From: Tridacna crocea
Lineage: Eukaryota > Mollusca > Bivalvia > Cardiida > Cardiidae
Reading direction: 5' to 3'
Length of the DNA stretch: 64,000 nt
NCBI GenBank assembly: GCA_943736015.1
Contig: OX031066.1
Coordinates: forward strand, 7,506,245-7,570,244
In this document: one piece after another, positions 1 to 9,207 of the stretch
Layout of the letters: the number at the start of each line of letters is the position of its first letter
Position numbering within the stretch: position 1 is the stretch's first letter
The notes under the pieces: generated by a model
What the model saw: only the letters and a program-made list of their open reading frames with translations
Databases searched by the model: none
What the model was told of the DNA's origin: nothing
Made by a program: the position numbers and the translations under genes

Positions 1-114
1 AGGCTTGCACCATCCACACATGCCAGATTTCACTGAAAAAGGGCCAAAATTCAAGAAAACGAGGTGGCAGAAGACCTTGTTTTGGTCCTTTCAAGCCCCT
101 TGCAAGAGTTACTT

Positions 115-148
115 CCCTTAAAGTAAACCCTTGATGCCCCCTTTACCC
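115..148 (-). other. Candidate G-quadruplex on the minus strand
   Basis: Plus-strand C runs at 115-117, 128-130, 137-141 and 146-148 give four minus-strand G runs of at least 3 with loops of about 4, 6 and 10 nt. A fifth C run lies at 95-98. The longest loop makes stability uncertain. It recurs in every monomer. Confidence 0.4.
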
Positions 149-248
149 TTCAATTGGATTTCCTGATTCGGGCCACATCAAATTCATATAAGCCAAAATG
201 ATCAATGTACAGTGTAAAAAAAACTGTAAAAAAAAACACACACAAACT

Positions 249-436
249 AATGTGACAAGTTGCTAAAAAAGGGACTGAAAACTCTTTATTTAGCAATTGT
301 TTCCTATTGCATAAATCAAACAAAGGGAACTGAAATGTTACTTTTTCTAATCGCTTCAAACCATGACAAGAAACCCAGTTACGTTGATTACCACCTCATA
401 CGTGCCAATTATGCACATGCGAAAAGCACAGAAAAC
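249..436 (+). repeat. Internal sub-repeat SR1 (188 bp)
   Basis: It opens with AATGTGACAAG, holds TTGCATAAATCAAACAAA, then CCCAGTTACGTTGA and CATACGTGCCA, and ends in AGAAAAC before the next copy. The same order of landmarks recurs in SR2 and SR3. It is present in every monomer. Site B rewrites the TTGCAT part in monomers 12, 13, 32 and 33. Confidence 0.8.
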
Positions 437-594
437 AATGTGACAAGTGGCTAAAAAAAAGACTGAAAACTCTTTCAGTAGGAAGGAATTGCAGCATAAT
501 TTTTCTAATATCTTAAAAGCGCAACAAGAAACCCAGTTACGTTGACTACTGTTTCATACGTGCCAGTTACGCACATGCAAGAACACCAGAAAAT
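437..594 (+). repeat. Internal sub-repeat SR2 (158 bp)
   Basis: It begins AATGTGACAAGTGGC and retains CCCAGTTACGTTGACTAC and CATACGTGCCAGTTACGC. It lacks most of the ~30 bp around the TTGCATAA...GGGAACTGAA landmark found in SR1 and SR3, so it looks like a copy with an internal deletion. Confidence 0.8.
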
Positions 595-794
595 GATGTG
601 ACAAGTGGCTAAAAAAAGACATGAAGACTCTTTTCAGTAGCAACTGCTTCCTGTTGCATAAGTCAAACAAAGAGAACTGAATTTTTTTTTTTTTTTTTTC
701 TCCAATCTCTCTATATCGTACGTGACAACAAACCCATTTACGTTGACTACCGTCTCGTAGGTGCCAGTTACGTATCCGCGAAAACATGAAAAAT
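595..794 (+). repeat. Internal sub-repeat SR3 (200 bp) with T tract
   Basis: It begins GATGTGACAAGTGGC and contains GTTGCATAAGTCAAACAAAG, a T18 tract at 682-699, then CCCATTTACGTTGACTAC and GGTGCCAGTTACGTATCCGC. The T tract is the main length-variable site of the array (16-19). Confidence 0.8.
682..699 (+). repeat. Polymorphic poly-T tract
   Basis: The tract is 18 T in monomer 1 and ranges from 16 to 19 across the array. In monomers 12, 13, 32 and 33 it is followed by an extra C. It is followed by CTCCAATCTCT. It resembles the reverse complement of a poly-A tail, but no retroposon body or target duplication is seen around it. Confidence 0.9.
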
Positions 795-963
795 CGACTT
801 ACGGGACATTTCATAGCAGACGACACCTGTTTCCCAAGTCAAATATAGGGAACTGAATTTCTATTTTTTTTCCTCCAATCTCTTTATACCGTGACAACAA
901 ACCCATTTACGCTGACTACCGTTTGTAGGTGCCAGTTACGTATCTGCTAAAACATGAAAAAAT
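795..963 (+). repeat. Internal sub-repeat SR4 (169 bp)
   Basis: It begins CGACTTACGGGACATTTC. A shorter TCAAATATAGGGAACTGAA element replaces the TCAAACAAAG form. It then continues CCCATTTACGCTGACTACCG and GGTGCCAGTTACGTATC, closely matching the second half of SR3. Confidence 0.8.
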
Positions 964-1114
964 CGACTTACGGGACATTTCATAGCAGACGACACCTGTT
1001 TCTCAAGTCAAATATAGGGATTTTTCTTTTTTCGTTTTTTCTCACTAGGACCATTGATTCGGTTGCGATGACCATCTCACCCATATGAGACGGTTACGTG
1101 CTGCGCATGAAATT
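964..1114 (+). repeat. Internal sub-repeat SR5 (~151 bp)
   Basis: The first ~60 bp nearly repeat the start of SR4 (CGACTTACGGGACATTTC to AAATATAGGG). The second half is strongly diverged (CCATTGATTCGGTTGCGATG, GGTTACGTGCTGCGCATG) but keeps the order of landmarks. Confidence 0.65.
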
Positions 1115-1253
1115 GTAAAGACACTTTCGGAGGCAACTGAAACCTGTTGCACAAATCAAAGAAAGGTAAATCAAACATTTCCCTGTTTTCATACCAGGGT
1201 CAGTTTTGGTGACCGTGCGAGTCAAAAGTCAATGTCATGTTTAACCGCTGCAC
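1115..1253 (+). repeat. Internal sub-repeat SR6 (~139 bp)
   Basis: It contains GGCAACTGAAACCTGTTGCA and CAAATCAAAGAAAGG, recognisable as the CAACTGCTTCCTGTTGCATAAGTCAAACAAAG element of SR3. The rest is too diverged to align confidently by eye. It includes a short 5-bp-stem inverted repeat, CCCTG...CAGGG (1181-1199). Confidence 0.55.
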
Positions 1254-1340
1254 AAAAAAATAAAATTCAGAAGCAACTGGTTGCTGTTGCAGAAACTTTT
1301 TCTGATGAAAAAAAAAAAAATCTTGTTTTCGTTTGAAGAA
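1254..1340 (+). repeat. Internal sub-repeat SR7, truncated (~87 bp), with A tract
   Basis: GCAACTGGTTGCTGTTGCAG resembles the CAACTGCTTCCTGTTGCA landmark of SR3. It is followed by a 13-A tract (1308-1320) that varies from 12 to 15 among monomers. AATAAA occurs at 1259-1264 within an A-rich context. Confidence 0.5.
1308..1320 (+). repeat. Polymorphic poly-A tract
   Basis: 13 A follow GATG in monomer 1. In class K the G is also A, giving GAT plus 14 or 15 A; class B has 12. Its length changes shift every reading frame that crosses it. Confidence 0.9.
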
Positions 1341-1423
1341 TTAAAAAAATAGGCCATAGAGATACAATAAGATGTAAGAATAACTAATAATCAAAATTTT
1401 CTTTGATAGGGTAGAAGACATTG

Positions 1424-1470
1424 TGAGAAAAGGAGAAAATGCTGGTAACCTGCATTGTCTCCTTTTCTCA
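1424..1470. other. Near-perfect hairpin, 19-bp arms, 9-nt loop
   Basis: Arm 1424-1442 (TGAGAAAAGGAG...AATGC) and arm 1452-1470 (GCATT...CTCCTTTTCTCA) pair at 18 of 19 positions. The loop is TGGTAACCT. It recurs in all 34 complete monomers (positions in the monomer entries). The M variant replaces bases in and beside the left arm: offset 1434 A>G turns one pair into G-T, while 1424-1433 still pair. It could form a cruciform in DNA or a stem-loop in a transcript of either strand. Confidence 0.85.
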
Positions 1471-1497
1471 GATTATTTTCCAAAGCCTTCTCTTTTA

Positions 1498-1524
1498 GGG
1501 GTGTTAAAAGGCGTCATTGTATGG
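1498..1524 (+). other. Splice-site-like cassette
   Basis: A pyrimidine stretch ending CTCTTTTAG (AG at 1497-1498) is followed 25 nt later by ATG|GTAAGAG (GT at 1524-1525), a strong donor match. A second acceptor-like TCTCCTTTTCTCAG ends at 1471, inside and just past the right arm of the hairpin. The cassette exists in every monomer. It would matter only if the array is transcribed on the plus strand. Confidence 0.3.
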
Positions 1525-1560
1525 TAAGAGGTCAATAAGGATAAACATATACCCCCCCTC

Positions 1561-1647
1561 CCAATCATCCAATCAAATCTCATCCCTCTGTGAAATTATC
1601 CAATCACAGAAGCTTTTAGGAAATCAGAATGGGTGCCAACAGCCAAT
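1561..1647 (+). promoter_or_regulatory. CCAAT-box cluster (4 copies)
   Basis: CCAAT occurs at 1561-1565, 1569-1573, 1600-1604 and 1643-1647, each followed by C (CCAATC), the NF-Y-like form. The cluster recurs in every monomer. In monomers 2, 14, 16, 19, 22 and 34, variant N turns the third box into TCAAT. Function is inferred from motif density only. Confidence 0.5.
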
Positions 1648-1722
1648 CAGAGAGGCTGTGAGAAATTCAAAATTGGGCCCGGCCTGGCAGTCAGAGAGGC
1701 TTTGAGAAATCAAAATGGGCCC
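1604..1722 (+). repeat. Three degenerate ~44-bp tandem repeats
   Basis: Copies begin at 1604, 1647 and 1691. Each has the form TCAGAGAGGCT-T/GTGAGAAAT-CAAAAT-GGGCCC, the first copy being the most diverged (TCACAGAAGCTTTTAGGAAA). The first two copies overlap or abut a CCAAT box. They form a minisatellite inside the larger monomer. Confidence 0.75.
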
Positions 1723-1734
1723 AGTCAGCCAAAC

Positions 1735-1743
1735 AAAATGGCG
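1735..1743 (+). promoter_or_regulatory. YY1-like site
   Basis: AAAATGGCG matches the core of the known YY1 binding consensus (AANATGGCG). It follows the CCAAT cluster by ~90 bp and recurs in each monomer. The match is short and its significance is unproven. Confidence 0.35.
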
Positions 1744-1783
1744 CCCTAATATATCAATTGAAAAAACAGTGAACAAAAAACGG

Positions 1784-1791
1784 CATAAAAG
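1784..1791 (+). promoter_or_regulatory. TATA-like box CATAAAAG
   Basis: CATAAAAG lies ~140 bp downstream of the last CCAAT box and 40 bp downstream of the YY1-like site. Variant O in monomers 4 and 24 makes it AATAAAAG. In an AT-rich spacer this could be chance. Confidence 0.3.
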
Positions 1792-1829
1792 TGGATTTAA
1801 AGTCTTTTTTAAAGGCTGCTGTGCAGTCC

Positions 1830-1844
1830 TTGGCAAACTGCCAG
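1830..1844. promoter_or_regulatory. NFI-like palindrome
   Basis: TTGGC, five bases, then GCCAG: one base short of the NFI full-site consensus TTGGC(N5)GCCAA. It straddles the arbitrary monomer boundary and recurs at each complete monomer junction. Confidence 0.4.
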
Positions 1845-3684
1845 GCTTGCACCATCCACACATGCCAGATTTCACTGAAAAAGGGCCAAAATTCAAGAAA
1901 ACGAGGTGGCAGAAGACCTTGTTTTGGTCCTTTCAAGCCCCTTGCAAGAGTTACTTCCCTTAAAGTAAACCCTTGATGCCCCCTTTACCCTTCAATTGGA
2001 TTTCCTGATTCGGGCCACATCAAATTCATATAAGCCAAAATGATCAATGTACAGTGTAAAAAAAACTGTAAAAAAAAACACACACAAACTAATGTGACAA
2101 GTTGCTAAAAAAGGGACTGAAAACTCTTTATTTAGCAATTGTTTCCTATTGCATAAATCAAACAAAGGGAACTGAAATGTTACTTTTTCTAATCGCTTCA
2201 AACCATGACAAGAAACCCAGTTACGTTGATTACCACCTCATACGTGCCAATTATGCACATGCGAAAAGCACAGAAAACAATGTGACAAGTGGCTAAAAAA
2301 AAGACTGAAAACTCTTTCAGTAGGAAGGAATTGCAGCATAATTTTTCTAATATCTTAAAAGCGCAACAAGAAACCCAGTTACGTTGACTACTGTTTCATA
2401 CGTGCCAGTTACGCACATGCAAGAACACCAGAAAATGATGTGACAAGTGGCTAAAAAAAGACATGAAGACTCTTTTCAGTAGCAACTGCTTCCTGTTGCA
2501 TAAGTCAAACAAAGAGAACTGAATTTTTTTTTTTTTTTTTTCTCCAATCTCTCTATATCGTACGTGACAACAAACCCATTTACGTTGACTACCGTCTCGT
2601 AGGTGCCAGTTACGTATCCGCGAAAACATGAAAAATCGACTTACGGGACATTTCATAGCAGACGACACCTGTTTCCCAAGTCAAATATAGGGAACTGAAT
2701 TTCTATTTTTTTTCCTCCAATCTCTTTATACCGTGACAACAAACCCATTTACGCTGACTACCGTTTGTAGGTGCCAGTTACGTATCCGCTAAAACATGAA
2801 AAAATCGACTTACGGGACATTTCATAGCAGAAGACACCTGTTTCTCAAGTCAAATATAGGGATTTTTCTTTTTTCGTTTTTTCTCACTAGGACCATTGAT
2901 TCGGTTGCGATGACCATCTCACCCATATGAGACGGTTACGTGCTGCGCATGAAATTGTAAAGACACTTTCGGAGGCAACTGAAACCTGTTGCACAAATCA
3001 AAGAAAGGTAAATCAAACATTTCCCTGTTTTCATACCAGGGTCAGTTTTGGTGACCGTGCGAGTCAAAAGTCAATGTCATGTTTAACCGCTGCACAAAAA
3101 AATAAAATTCAGAAGCAACTGGTTGCTGTTGCAGAAACTTTTTCTGATGAAAAAAAAAAAAATCTTGTTTTCGTTTGAAGAATTAAAAAAATAGGCCATA
3201 GAGATACAATAAGATGTAAGAATAACTAATAATCAAAATTTTCTTTGATAGGGTAGAAGACATATTGAGAAAAGGGGAAAATGCTGGTAACCTGCATTGT
3301 CTCCTTTTCTCAGATTATTTTCCAAAGCCTTCTCTTTTAGGGGTGTTAAAAGGCGTCATTGTATGGTAAGAGGTCAATAAGGATAAACATATACCCCCCC
3401 TCCCAATCATCCAATCAAATCTCATCCCTCTGTGAAATTATTCAATCACAGAAGCTTTTAGGAAATCAGAATGGGTGCCAACAGCCAATCAGAGAGGCTG
3501 TGAGAAATTCAAAATTGGGCCCGGCCTGGCAGTCAGAGAGGCTTTGAGAAATCAAAATGGGCCCAGTCAGCCAAACAAAATGGCGCCCTAATATATCAAT
3601 TGAAAAAACAGTGAACAAAAAACGGCATAAAAGTGGATTTAAAGTCTTTTTTAAAGGCTGCTGTGCAGTCCTTGGCAAACTGCC
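1843..3684 (+). repeat. Monomer 2
   Basis: Length 1,842 bp. It carries J, M and N, with T18 and A13. Hairpin at 3266-3312 is weakened by M. The third CCAAT box is lost through N. It pairs with monomer 22 and matches 14 and 34 at all compared sites. Confidence 0.96.
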
Positions 3685-5524
3685 AGGCTTGCACCATCCA
3701 CACATGCCAGATTTCACTGAAAAAGGGCCAAAATTCAAGAAAACGAGGTGGCAGAAGACCTTGTTTTGGTCCTTTCAAGCCCCTTGCAAGAGTTACTTCC
3801 CTTAAAGTAAACCCTTGATGCCCCCTTTACCCTTCAATTGGATTTCCTGATTCGGGCCACATCAAATTCATATAAGCCAAAATGATCAATGTACAGTGTA
3901 AAAAAAACTGTAAAAAAAAACACACACAAACTAATGTGACAAGTTGCTAAAAAAGGGACTGAAAACTCTTTATTTAGCAATTGTTTCCTATTGCATAAAT
4001 CAAACAAAGGGAACTGAAATGTTACTTTTTCTAATCACTTCAAACCATGACAAGAAACCCAGTTACGTTGATTACCACCTCATACGTGCCAATTATGCAC
4101 ATGCCAAAAGCACAGAAAACAATGTGACAAGTGGCTAAAAAAAAGACTGAAAACTCTTTCAGTAGGAAGGAATTGCAGCATAATTTTTCTAATATCTTAA
4201 AAGCGCAACAAGAAACCCAGTTACGTTGACTACTCTTTCATACGTGCAAGTTACGCACATGCAAGAACACCAGAAAATGATGTGACAAGTGGCTAAAAAA
4301 AGACATGAAGACTCTTTTCAGTAGCAACTGCTTCCTGTTGCATAAGTCAAACAAAGAGAACTGAATTTTTTTTTTTTTTTTCTCCAATCTCTCTATATCG
4401 TACGTGACAACAAACCCATTTACGTTGACTACCGTCTCGTAGGTGCCAGTTACGTATCCGCGAAAACATGAAAAATCGACTTACGGGACATTTCATAGCA
4501 GACGACACCTGTTTCCCAAGTCAAATATAGGGAACTGAATTTCTATTTTTTTTCCTCCAATCTCTTTATACCGTGACAACAAACCCATTTACGCTGACTA
4601 CCGTTTGTAGGTGCCAGTTACGTATCTGCTAAAACATGAAAAAATCGACTTACGGGACATTTCATAGCAGACGACACCTGTTTCTCAAGTCAAATATAGG
4701 GATTTTTCTTTTTTCGTTTTTTCTCACTAGGACCATTGATTCGGTTGCGATGACCATCTCACCCATATGAGACGGTTACGTGCTGCGCATGAAATTGTAA
4801 AGACACTTTCGGAGGCAACTGAAACCTGTTGCACAAATCAAAGAAAGGTAAATCAAACATTTCCCTGTTTTCATACCAGGGTCAGTTTTGGTGACCGTGC
4901 GAGTCAAAAGTCAATGTCATGTTTAACCGCTGCACAAAAAAATAAAATTCAGAAGCAACTGGTTGCTGTTGCAGAAACTTTTTCTGATGAAAAAAAAAAA
5001 AATCTTGTTTTCGTTTGAAGAATTAAAAAAATAGGCCATAGAGATACAATAAGATGTAAGAATAACTAATAATCAAAATTTTCTTTGATAGGGTAGAAGA
5101 CATTGTGAGAAAAGGAGAAAATGCTGGTAACCTGCATTGTCTCCTTTTCTCAGATTATTTTCCAAAGCCTTCTCTTTTAGGGGTGTTAAAAGGCGTCATT
5201 GTATGGTAAGAGGTCAATAAGGATAAACATATACCCCCCCTCCCAATCATCCAATCAAATCTCATCCCTCTGTGAAATTATCCAATCACAGAAGCTTTTA
5301 GGAAATCAGAATGGGTGCCAACAGCCAATCAGAGAGGCTGTGAGAAATTCAAAATTGGGCCCGGCCTGGCAGTCAGAGAGGCTTTGAGAAATCAAAATGG
5401 GCCCAGTCAGCCAAACAAAATGGCGCCCTAATATATCAATTGAAAAAACAGTGAACAAAAAACGGCATAAAAGTGGATTTAAAGTCTTTTTTAAAGGCTG
5501 CTGTGCAGTCCTTGGCAAACTGCC
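3685..5524 (+). repeat. Monomer 3
   Basis: Length 1,840 bp because of T16; A13. It carries A, D, E and I, the largest number of lettered changes in any copy. Hairpin at 5106-5152 is intact. It pairs with monomer 23. Confidence 0.96.
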
Positions 5525-7366
5525 AGGCTTGCACCATCCACACATGCCAGATTTCACTGAAAAAGGGCCAAAATTCAAGAAAACGAGGTGGCAGAAGACC
5601 TTGTTTTGGTCCTTTCAAGCCCCTTGCAAGAGTTACTTCCCTTAAAGTAAACCCTTGATGCCCCCTTTACCCTTCAATTGGATTTCCTGATTCGGGCCAC
5701 ATCAAATTCATATAAGCCAAAATGATCAATGTACAGTGTAAAAAAAACTGTAAAAAAAAACACACACAAACTAATGTGACAAGTTGCTAAAAAAGGGACT
5801 GAAAACTCTTTATTTAGCAATTGTTTCCTATTGCATAAATCAAACAAAGGGAACTGAAATGTTACTTTTTCTAATCGCTTCAAACCATGACAAGAAACCC
5901 AGTTACGTTGATTACCACCTCATACGTGCCAATTATGCACATGCGAAAAGCACAGAAAACAATGTGACAAGTGGCTAAAAAAAAGACTGAAAACTCTTTC
6001 AGTAGGAAGGAATTGCAGCATAATTTTTCTAATATCTTAAAAGCGCAACAAGAAACCCAGTTACGTTGACTACTCTTTCATACGTGCCAGTTACGCACAT
6101 GCAAGAACACCAGAAAATGATGTGACAAGTGGCTAAAAAAAGACATGAAGACTCTTTTCAGTAGCAACTGCTTCCTGTTGCATAAGTCAAACAAAGAGAA
6201 CTGAATTTTTTTTTTTTTTTTTTCTCCAATCTCTCTATATCGTACGTGACAACAAACCCATTTACGTTGACTACCGTCTTGTAGGTGCCAGTTACGTATC
6301 CGCGAAAACATGAAAAATCGACTTACGGGACATTTCATAGCAGACGACACCTGTTTCCCAAGTCAAATATAGGGAACTGAATTTCTATTTTTTTTCCTCC
6401 AATCTCTTTATACCGTGACAACAAACCCATTTACGCTGACTACCGTTTGTAGGTGCCAGTTACGTATCCGCTAAAACATGAAAAAATCGACTTACGGGAC
6501 ATTTCATAGCAGACGACACCTGTTTCTCAAGTCAAATATAGGGATTTTTCTTTTTTCGTTTTTTCTCACTAGGACCATTGATTCGGTTGCGATGACCATC
6601 TCACCCATATGAGACGGTTACGTGCTGCGCATGAAATTGTAAAGACACTTTCGGAGGCAACTGAAACCTGTTGCACAAATCAAAGAAAGGTAAATCAAAC
6701 ATTTCCCTGTTTTCATACCAGGGTCAGTTTTGGTGACCGTGCGAGTCAAAAGTCAATGTCATGTTTAACCGCTGCACAAAAAAATAAAATTCAGAAGCAA
6801 CTGGTTGCTGTTGCAGAAACTTTTTCTGATGAAAAAAAAAAAAATCTTGTTTTCGTTTGAAGAATTAAAAAAATAGGCCATAGAGATACAATAAGATGTA
6901 AGAATAACTAATAATCAAAATTTTCTTTGATAGGGTAGAAGACATTGTGAGAAAAGGAGAAAATGCTGGTAACCTGCATTGTCTCCTTTTCTCAGATTAT
7001 TTTCCAAAGCCTTCTCTTTTAGGGGTGTTAAAAGGCGTCATTGTATGGTAAGAGGTCAATAAGGATAAACATATACCCCCCCTCCCAATCATCCAATCAA
7101 ATCTCATCCCTCTGTGAAATTATCCAATCACAGAAGCTTTTAGGAAATCAGAATGGGTGCCAACAGCCAATCAGAGAGGCTGTGAGAAATTCAAAATTGG
7201 GCCCGGCCTGGCAGTCAGAGAGGCTTTGAGAAATCAAAATGGGCCCAGTCAGCCAAACAAAATGGCGCCCTAATATATCAATTGAAAAAACAGTGAACAA
7301 AAAACGGAATAAAAGTGGATTTAAAGTCTTTTTTAAAGGCTGCTGTGCAGTCCTTGGCAAACTGCC
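5525..7366 (+). repeat. Monomer 4
   Basis: Length 1,842 bp, T18, A13. It carries D, H and O. O changes the TATA-like CATAAAAG to AATAAAAG at 7308. Hairpin at 6948-6994. It pairs with monomer 24 and is a near copy of 9. Confidence 0.96.
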
Positions 7367-9207
7367 AGGCTTGCACCATCCACACATGCCAGATTTCACT
7401 GAAAAAGGGCCAAAATTCAAGAAAACGAGGTGGCAGAAGACCTTGTTTTGGTCCTTTCAAGCCCCTTGCAAGAGTTACTTCCCTTAAAGTAAACCCTTGA
7501 TGCCCCCTTTACCCTTCAATTGGATTTCCTGATTCGGGCCACATCAAATTCATATAAGCCAAAATGATCAATGTACAGTGTAAAAAAAACTGTAAAAAAA
7601 AACACACACAAACTAATGTGACAAGTTGCTAAAAAAGGGACTGAAAACTCTTTATTTAGCAATTGTTTCCTATTGCATAAATCAAACAAAGGGAACTGAA
7701 ATGTTACTTTTTCTAATCGCTTCAAACCATGACAAGAAACCCAGTTACGTTGATTACCACCTCATACGTGCCAATTATGCACATGCGAAAAGCACAGAAA
7801 ACAATGTGACAAGTGGCTAAAAAAAAGACTGAAAACTCTTTCAGTAGGAAGGAATTGCAGCATAATTTTTCTAATATCTTAAAAGCGCAACAAGAAACCC
7901 AGTTACGTTGACTACTGTTTCATACGTGCCAGTTACGCACATGCAAGAACACCAGAAAATGATGTGACAAGTGGCTAAAAAAAGACATGAAGACTCTTTT
8001 CAGTAGCAACTGCTTCCTGTTGCATAAGTCAAACAAAGAGAACTGAATTTTTTTTTTTTTTTTCTCCAATCTCTCTATATCGTACGTGACAACAAACCCA
8101 TTTACGTTGACTACCGTCTCGTAGGTGCCAGTTACGTATCCGCGAAAACATGAAAAATCGACTTACGGGACATTTCATAGCAGACGACACCTGTTTCCCA
8201 AGTCAAATATAGGGAACTGAATTTCTATTTTTTTTCCTCCAATCTCTTTATACCGTGACAACAAACCCATTTACGCTGACTACCGTTTGTAGGTGCCAGT
8301 TACGTATCCGCTAAAACATGAAAAAATCGACTTACGGGACATTTCATAGCAGACGACACCTGTTTCTCAAGTCAAATATAGGGATTTTTCTTTTTTCGTT
8401 TTTTCTCACTAGGACCATTGATTCGGTTGCGATGACCATCTCACCCATATGAGACGGTTACGTGCTGCGCATGAAATTGTAAAGACACTTTCGGAGGCAA
8501 CTGAAACCTGTTGCACAAATCAAAGAAAGGTAAATCAAACATTTCCCTGTTTTCATACCAGGGTCAGTTTTGGTGACCGTGCGAGTCAAAAGTCAATGTC
8601 ATGTTTAACCGCTGCACAAAAAAATAAAATTCAGAAGCAACTGGTTGCTGTTGCAGAAACTTTTTCTGATAAAAAAAAAAAAAAATCTTGTTTTCGTTTG
8701 AAGAATTAAAAAAATAGGCCATAGAGATACAATAAGATGTAAGAATAACTAATAATCAAAATTTTCTTTGATAGGGTAGAAGACATTGTGAGAAAAGGAG
8801 AAAATGCTGGTAACCTGCATTGTCTCCTTTTCTCAGATTATTTTCCAAAGCCTTCTCTTTTAGGGGTGTTAAAAGGCGTCATTGTATGGTAAGAGGTCAA
8901 TAAGGATAAACATATACCCCCCCTCCCAATCATCCAATCAAATCTCATCCCTCTGTGAAATTATCCAATCACAGAAGCTTTTAGGAAATCAGAATGGGTG
9001 CCAACAGCCAATCAGAGAGGCTGTGAGAAATTCAAAATTGGGCCCGGCCTGGCAGTCAGAGAGGCTTTGAGAAATCAAAATGGGCCCAGTCAGCCAAACA
9101 AAATGGCGCCCTAATATATCAATTGAAAAAACAGTGAACAAAAAACGGCATAAAAGTGGATTTAAAGTCTTTTTTAAAGGCTGCTGTGCAGTCCTTGGCA
9201 AACTGCC
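7367..9207 (+). repeat. Monomer 5
   Basis: Length 1,841 bp, T16. K joins the A tract so that 15 A follow GAT, the longest A tract class in the window. Hairpin at 8789-8835. It pairs with monomer 25. Confidence 0.96.

Larger units (their letters stand above)
1..1842 (+). repeat. Monomer 1 (reference copy)
   Basis: Length 1,842 bp. It carries I, with T18 and A13. Hairpin at 1424-1470. It pairs with monomer 21. The start coordinate is only the window edge and has no biological meaning. Confidence 0.96.

Noticed and set aside
121-131. Telomere-like repeat (AAACCCTT)
   Set aside because: It is a single isolated occurrence per monomer with no tandem iteration.
150-454. Short frames at 150-359 (minus) and 260-454 (plus) and their copies as genes
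   Set aside because: They overlap antisense to each other, are only 64-69 codons long and have no recognised domain. They recur only because the whole monomer recurs, and they are lost in monomers 12, 13, 32 and 33 through site B.
682-699. Retroposon tail (T tract as reverse-complement poly-A)
   Set aside because: Both sides continue as the sub-repeat shared with SR4, which lacks the long tract. No inserted body or flanking duplication is visible.
1327-1342. CENP-B box
   Set aside because: TTTCGTTTGAAG resembles the first half of the box, but the required CGGG half is AATT, so the match is incomplete and probably chance.
1424-1470. MITE or insertion sequence defined by the inverted repeat
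   Set aside because: The arms are only 9 nt apart with no element body between them, and there is no target-site duplication. It is a hairpin, not a pair of terminal repeats.
1517-1976. Five overlapping frames of 60-90 codons on both strands in the CCAAT-rich spacer
   Set aside because: They overlap mutually on opposite strands and in different frames, show no family resemblance and use promoter-like low-complexity sequence. They are best explained as chance open frames.
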